Under the pieces are notes generated by a model, which saw only the letters and a list, made by a program, of their open reading frames with translations, searched no databases and was not told the DNA's origin. The position numbers and the translations under genes are program-made. This document shows positions 60,237-64,000 of a DNA stretch of 64,000 nt, one piece after another (the stretch's first letter is position 1; the number at the start of each line of letters is the position of its first letter). Source of the DNA: Rhodanobacter denitrificans (GTDB lineage: Bacteria; Pseudomonadota; Gammaproteobacteria; Xanthomonadales; Rhodanobacteraceae); the NCBI GenBank assembly GCA_017848855.1, contig JAFIHF010000027.1:36722-100721 (forward strand). Reading direction: 5' to 3'.

Positions 60237-62135
60237 TTGAAAGCCACCCGCCTCGCCTCCGCCCTCGCCGCCAGCGCCCTTGGCCTCGTCAGTTTCGCCG
60301 CCGTCGCCGATGTGCCGCCGCCGCAGGACGTGGCCTACCCGGGCACGCTGCAGATCAGCGTGGATGCCACCGATGTTGCCCATCGCGTGTTCCGCGTGCA
60401 CGAGGTGGTGCCGGCCCAGCCCGGCCCGCTGACCCTGCTGTACCCGCAGTGGATTCCCGGCAACCACTCGCCCACCGGCCCGATCGACAAGTTCGCCGGC
60501 CTGGTGGTGAAGGCGAACGGCAAGGTGCTGCCGTGGGTGCGCGACCCGCTCAACGTCTACGCCTTCCACATCGACGTGCCGGCCGGCGCCGGCAGCGTGG
60601 AAGTGGACTTCCAGTTCCTCTCGCCGCAGAACCGCGGCGAGGGCCGCGTGGTGATGACGCCGGAGATGCTGAACCTGCAGTGGAACGCGAACACGCTGTA
60701 CCCCGCCGGCTACTACACGCGCCAGATCAAGACCGCGGCGAGCGTGACCTTCCCCGCCGGCTGGCAGTTCGGCAGCGCGCTGGAGGTGGCGTCGCGCGAC
60801 GGCGACACCGTGCACTTCAAGCCCACCACCTTCAACACCCTGGTGGATTCGCCGATCTACGCCGGCAAGTACTTCAAGCGCATCGACCTCGATCCGGGCG
60901 CGAAGACGCCGGTGCACATGGACATCGTGGCCGACGCGCCGAAGTACCTCGAGATCAAGCCCGAGCAGATCAAGCCGTTCCGCGAGCTGGTGCAGCAGAT
61001 GTACAAGCTGTACGGCGCGCACCACTACGACCACTACGACTTCCTCGTCTCGCTCAGCGACAAGATGAGCGGCAACGGCCTGGAGCACCACCAGTCCAGC
61101 GAGGACGGCACCTCGGCCGACTTCTTCACCGAGTGGAAGAAGAACGCGCTGGGCCGCGACCTGTTCTCGCACGAGTTCAACCACTCCTGGGACGGCAAGT
61201 ACCGCCGCGGCGCCGACCTGTGGACGCCGAACTTCAACGTGCCGATGAGCGACACGCTCTTGTGGGTGTACGAAGGCCAGACCCAGTTCTGGGGCCAGGT
61301 GATGGCCTCGCGCTCGGGCCTGTGGGACACCGAGCAGGCGCACGACATGTGGGCCTTCGTGGCCGCCACCTACGACAAGGGCCGCCCCGGCCTCGCCAGC
61401 TGGCGCAACGTGCAGGACACCACCAACGACCCCACCATCGCCCAGCGCGCGCCGCTGCCCTACCGCAACTACCAGGGCAGCGAGGACTACTACAGCGCCG
61501 GCCAGCTGATCTGGCTGGACGTGGACGGCAAGCTGCGCGAGCTCTCCGGCGGCAAGAAGAGCATCGACGACTTCGCCAGGGACTTCTTCGGCATGGACAA
61601 CGGCAGCTTCGTCACCAACACCTACACCTTCGACGACGTGGTGAAGACGCTGAACGCCATCGCCCCGTACGACTGGGCGAAGTACCTGCGCGAGCGCCTC
61701 GACGGCCACGGCCCGCTCATCGGCGGCTTCGAAGCGCACGGCTGGAAGCTCGTCTACACCGACCAGCCCAGCGCCGCGGTGAAGGCCATGGAAGCGCGTC
61801 GCCACGCCGCCGACCTCACCTACTCGCTGGGCCTGTCGGTGGGCAAGGGCGGCCAGATCGCCGACGTGCTGTGGGACGGCCCCGCGTTCAAGGCCGGCCT
61901 GTCGCCCAGCATGACCATCGTCGCCGTCAACGGCCACGACTACGACGCCGACGCGCTGAAGGACGCCGTCACCGCCGCCGCGAAGGACAAGAACCAGCCC
62001 ATCGAACTGCTGGTGAAGAACTTCGACGAGTACAAGACCCTCCGCCTCGACTACCACGACGGCCTGAAGTACCCCCACCTCGTCCGCGACACCAGCAAGC
62101 CCGACACCCTCACCACGCTGTTCAAGGCCCGCTGA
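60237..62135 (+). CDS. M61 family metallopeptidase with PDZ domain
   Basis: 632 residues from a TTG at 60237, chosen because GGGAG lies 7 nt upstream and the reading then starts with a signal peptide (KATRLASALAASALGLVSFAAVA). Zinc site LFSHEFNHSWDGKYRR (HExxH) with the downstream Glu in WVYEGQTQFWG. An N-terminal beta domain precedes and a C-terminal PDZ domain follows (about 530-620, GLSVGKGGQIADVLWDGPA start). Family members are glycyl aminopeptidases of the periplasm or outside. ATG starts further upstream would remove the signal peptide from the terminus. Confidence 0.9.
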   Translation: MKATRLASALAASALGLVSFAAVADVPPPQDVAYPGTLQISVDATDVAHRVFRVHEVVPAQPGPLTLLYPQWIPGNHSPTGPIDKFAGLVVKANGKVLPWVRDPLNVYAFHIDVPAGAGSVEVDFQFLSPQNRGEGRVVMTPEMLNLQWNANTLYPAGYYTRQIKTAASVTFPAGWQFGSALEVASRDGDTVHFKPTTFNTLVDSPIYAGKYFKRIDLDPGAKTPVHMDIVADAPKYLEIKPEQIKPFRELVQQMYKLYGAHHYDHYDFLVSLSDKMSGNGLEHHQSSEDGTSADFFTEWKKNALGRDLFSHEFNHSWDGKYRRGADLWTPNFNVPMSDTLLWVYEGQTQFWGQVMASRSGLWDTEQAHDMWAFVAATYDKGRPGLASWRNVQDTTNDPTIAQRAPLPYRNYQGSEDYYSAGQLIWLDVDGKLRELSGGKKSIDDFARDFFGMDNGSFVTNTYTFDDVVKTLNAIAPYDWAKYLRERLDGHGPLIGGFEAHGWKLVYTDQPSAAVKAMEARRHAADLTYSLGLSVGKGGQIADVLWDGPAFKAGLSPSMTIVAVNGHDYDADALKDAVTAAAKDKNQPIELLVKNFDEYKTLRLDYHDGLKYPHLVRDTSKPDTLTTLFKAR

Positions 62136-62140
62136 TCGCG

Positions 62141-62285
62141 CTTTCTCCCCGCTCCCGCTCCCGCTCGCGGACGCGGGGAAGGGCCATGGATGGCCCTGCT
62201 TTCCTCGCTCCCTAAAACCGAGCACATCCATGTGCTCTTTCCGCGTAGAGGAGCGAGGAAGAGGGGCCGGGGGAGAGGGGCTCTT
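62141..62285. repeat. CTCTCCC-type and GCCATGGATGGC repeats
   Basis: GCGGGGAAGGGCCATGGATGGCC and GAGGAGCGAGGAAGAGGGGCCGGGGGAGAGG are relatives of the end module of the long repeat elements, with a GAGCACATCCATGTGCTC hairpin in between. Together with the REP at 62322 they fill the 368 nt between the M61 gene and the tRNA; no gene is seen here. Confidence 0.7.
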
Positions 62286-62321
62286 CGACACTCGCGCGCA
62301 ATCACCAGACGCGAGCCGCCC

Positions 62322-62378
62322 GTAGGTCGGGCTTCAGCCCGACGCTCTGAAAGCAAGTCGGGATGAATCCCGACCCAC
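62322..62378. repeat. REP pair (GTAGGTCGGGCTTCAGCCCGAC type)
   Basis: GTAGGTCGGGCTTCAGCCCG followed at 62355 by AGTCGGGATGAATCCCGAC with CCAC. Same type as the cluster after comF at 17996, about 125 nt before the tRNA gene. Confidence 0.8.
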
Positions 62379-62503
62379 GAATACGTCGCACATCCTGCCC
62401 CTCTCGCTGGTAGGCTCGGAAAGAGGAAGTTTGCCGCCCATCTCCGCTATACTGCCCACCCGCCGCGGGCCGCAACGACCCGCGCGCAGTGCCGCAACAC
62501 CAC

Positions 62504-62580
62504 GCGCCCGTAGCTCAGCCGGATAGAGTAGTGGCTTCCGAAGCCATTGGTCGGGGGTTCGAATCCCTCCGGGCGCGCCA
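62504..62580 (+). tRNA. tRNA-Arg (anticodon CCG)
   Basis: 77 nt with encoded CCA. Acceptor GCGCCCG pairs with CGGGCGC; D arm GCTC..GAGT; anticodon stem GTGGC/GCCAT around loop TTCCGAA gives anticodon CCG, reading CGG; T loop TTCGAAT in a GGGGG/CCCTC-type stem; discriminator G. All arms fold without gaps. tRNA genes are favourite integration sites, and mobile-element debris follows downstream. Confidence 0.95.
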
Positions 62581-62615
62581 TCAAGTCGTCGCATCCGCAC
62601 ACGTGGACAAATCAC

Positions 62616-62643
62616 CATAAAGTGTCACTTTTGACGCTTTATG
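62616..62643. other. 12-bp hairpin downstream of tRNA-Arg
   Basis: CATAAAGTGTCA, loop CTTT, TGACGCTTTATG: twelve pairs with one G-T. It lies 36 nt past the tRNA in locally AT-rich DNA that looks foreign. It has no T tract, so it may be an old element end instead of a terminator. The 300 nt from 62581 to 62877 show no recognisable gene. Confidence 0.5.
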
Positions 62644-62877
62644 CTGCCTCGGGCTGTGACACGAATTGCTGCTTTTTTGTTATGGCCCATCTGTTGGGTC
62701 GTGAAGTGCACGCGACTGGGTGTCGCTCATTGGTGGTGCCGCCCCGCATTTGCGCAGCAGCCTGATGAGTTCGGGCATACGTGGCAACGCCCGTCGAGCG
62801 GCCGAGCCAGGCCGATCAGCCATCGCATCCGTCGTCGGTGTGAGGGTGGATAGGCGCAGGAGCCGGCTGCTATGGGA

Positions 62878-63320
62878 TCAGGCGATGGTGACCGTAACGG
62901 TTGTGATCCGTTGAGGCGACCAACCGAAGATCCGCTCTTCGGAAAAACGCTTCTTCAAGCCCAATCTCCACCGGCCCGGGGAGGCGGACTCCAAACCACT
63001 GTGTACTCGAAAGTGGTGGGATGTCGTAGACATGGATCCAACGCTGGCGTCGAAAGCTACGATGGGCCGGATGGCGTTTTCGATCGGGTTGTTGTCGATC
63101 GGGTAGCGGCTATCGTCGGCGACGCTGGCCAGCGCATGCCAGCGCTTCAAGGTTCAGTTCACCGCCTTGTCCAGGCCGGCGCTCGATCAGCAGGGCGGGT
63201 CCGCCTTTGCGCGGGGTGCGGTGGCACAGCGCCGTGGTTTCGAGATGGGAGTCGATCGGCGCCTGCATGCGCAGCAGTTGCTGCTGGCGTTCGAACCAGT
63301 CGAGGAAGGATCACAGGTCG
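62878..63320 (-). pseudogene. IS66-family transposase (TnpC) remnant
   Basis: The minus strand reads KAVN-stop-TLKRWHALASVADDSRYPIDNNPIENAIRPI, the conserved C-terminal block of IS66 TnpC with its catalytic Glu region (only short pieces are quoted as motif: LKRWHAL, IDNNPIENAIRP). An in-frame TGA interrupts it, the part upstream is only loosely preserved (FERQQQLL near 63290) and the normal continuation after AIRPI is replaced by unrelated sequence. Only a few hundred of the usual roughly 1500 nt remain, so it is dead. Confidence 0.75.
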
Positions 63321-63375
63321 TGGCGGCTCATGCTGCAAGGCGCGCTACCCGCGGGCATGCGCGCCTTGACGCCGG

Positions 63376-64000
63376 TCAGCCCGGCTTAGACAACGGCTTC
63401 CAGCAACCGCTGGCGAGGCATTGCTGCAGCGCCTTGCACATCGGCGCGAGCCCGATGCCGCGCGCCGCCAGCCAGGCTGGGTCGAACAAGGTTTCCGCGT
63501 AGCGCTCGCCGGGGTCGCACAACAGGCTCACGATGCTGCCGCACTCGCCGCGGGCGTGCATGTCGGCCGCCAGTTGCAGGCAGGCGACCAGATTGGTGCC
63601 GGAGGAACCGCCGTAGCGGCGGCCGAGCAGATCCTCCAGCAGCCATGCCGCGGCGATCGAGGCGGCGTCGGGTACCTCGATCACGTGGTCGACCACTTCG
63701 AACAGGAAGCCCGGCTCCACGCGCGGGCGGCCGATGCCTTCGATCAGGGTGGGCAGGCGCGCCACCGCGTTGCGGTCGCGCGTGCGCCAGCCCTCGGCGT
63801 AGCCGCTGCCGGCCGGTTCAGCCACGCACAGCCGGGTGTCCAGGCGGCGGTAGCGCAGATAGCGGCCGATCGTGGCCGAGGTGCCGCCGGTGCCGGCGCC
63901 GCAGACGATCCACGCCGGCACCGGCTGCGGTTCGCGCGCCATCTGCTGGATGATCGACTCGGCGATGTTGTTGTTGCCGCGCCAGTCGGTGGCGCGTTCG
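63376..64000 (-). CDS. PLP-dependent cysteine synthase/cysteine desulfhydrase family protein, C-terminal part
   Basis: About 208 residues; the 5' part is outside the window. NNNIAESIIQQM, VCGAGTGGTSATIGRYLR (the Gly-rich PLP phosphate loop) and VAEP are typical of the fold type II cysteine synthase family. The tail RYAETLFDPAWLAARGI resembles the Cds1-type cysteine desulfhydrase branch, so H2S release from cysteine is as likely as cysteine synthesis. The gene ends against the IS66 debris, but the stop seems natural. Confidence 0.8.
   Translation of the reverse strand, partial: ERATDWRGNNNIAESIIQQMAREPQPVPAWIVCGAGTGGTSATIGRYLRYRRLDTRLCVAEPAGSGYAEGWRTRDRNAVARLPTLIEGIGRPRVEPGFLFEVVDHVIEVPDAASIAAAWLLEDLLGRRYGGSSGTNLVACLQLAADMHARGECGSIVSLLCDPGERYAETLFDPAWLAARGIGLAPMCKALQQCLASGCWKPLSKPG

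Noticed and set aside
62547-62914. Small open frames of 64-72 codons after tRNA-Arg.
   Set aside because: They lack binding sites and similarity to any family I recognise, and overlap each other in different frames.

Overview
The window is very GC-rich, densely coded chromosomal DNA that looks like a gamma-proteobacterium of the Xanthomonadales, most likely a Rhodanobacteraceae-type soil organism (Rhodanobacter, Dyella, Luteibacter or relatives). This is inferred from TonB-dependent receptor plus 'tryptophan halogenase' plus glycoside hydrolase loci, the comF/bioB neighbourhood, the fused leu-ilv operon, GTAG-type REP palindromes and the many CCCTCTCCC-type intergenic repeats. No 16S gene is present, so the genus is not proven.

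Layout. (1) 1-8978: an alpha-glucan locus. On the minus strand a TonB receptor, a halogenase-like flavoprotein, a periplasmic GH13 alpha-amylase and a GH31 enzyme (cut by the window edge); divergently a cytoplasmic GH13 alpha-glucosidase. The divergent promoter region carries two copies, in inverted orientation, of a LacI-type operator. (2) 9948-14995: a biotin operon bioB-bioF-trhO-bioH-bioC, with palindromic repeats read through in frame at the start of bioF and the end of trhO. (3) 15138-20492: a fused DoxX/copper nitrite reductase/cytochrome c protein, comF, ubiA, a TfoX-like protein, a VOC protein with a perfect palindrome inserted in its coding frame, and a DUF3147-like membrane protein. 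(4) 20863-34504: one eleven-gene branched-chain amino acid operon leuA-ilvE-leuC-leuD-leuB-ilvC-(VOC)-ilvG-ilvM-ilvA-ilvD, preceded by a Leu/Val/Ile leader peptide and a transcription attenuator. (5) 34796-45035: a LacI-regulated operon: regulator, TonB receptor, halogenase-like protein, GH144 endo-beta-1,2-glucanase-type enzyme and an ABC sugar importer. (6) 45095-47690: a long palindromic repeat element interrupted by a complete group IIC intron with its reverse transcriptase. (7) 47735-55774: the ABC ATPase, divergent GH1 and GH39 enzymes, an LTA-synthase/OpgB-like phosphoglycerol transferase, and an overlapping lysoplasmalogenase/alkylglycerol-monooxygenase-like pair. (8) 56806-64000: an APC permease, a membrane-anchored MutS-like ATPase, an M61 peptidase, tRNA-Arg(CCG), an IS66 remnant and a partial cysteine-synthase-family gene.

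How it fits together. Regions 5 and 7 probably form one regulon: a 14-bp LacI-type palindrome lies before the lacI gene and a better copy lies between the ABC ATPase and the GH1 gene. The receptor would import a glucan fragment, GH144 and GH39 would trim it outside the cytoplasm, the ABC system would take up the oligosaccharide, and GH1 would finish it. Region 1 is a parallel maltodextrin system with the same receptor-halogenase-hydrolase architecture.

The most unusual content is the repeat landscape: a roughly 0.9-kb element built as mirrored arrays of hairpins occurs three times, and the two uninterrupted copies give the precise empty target site of the group IIC intron in the third; a 354-bp element has 65-bp inverted ends; five REP clusters are present, two of which supply the TAG stop codon of the preceding gene.
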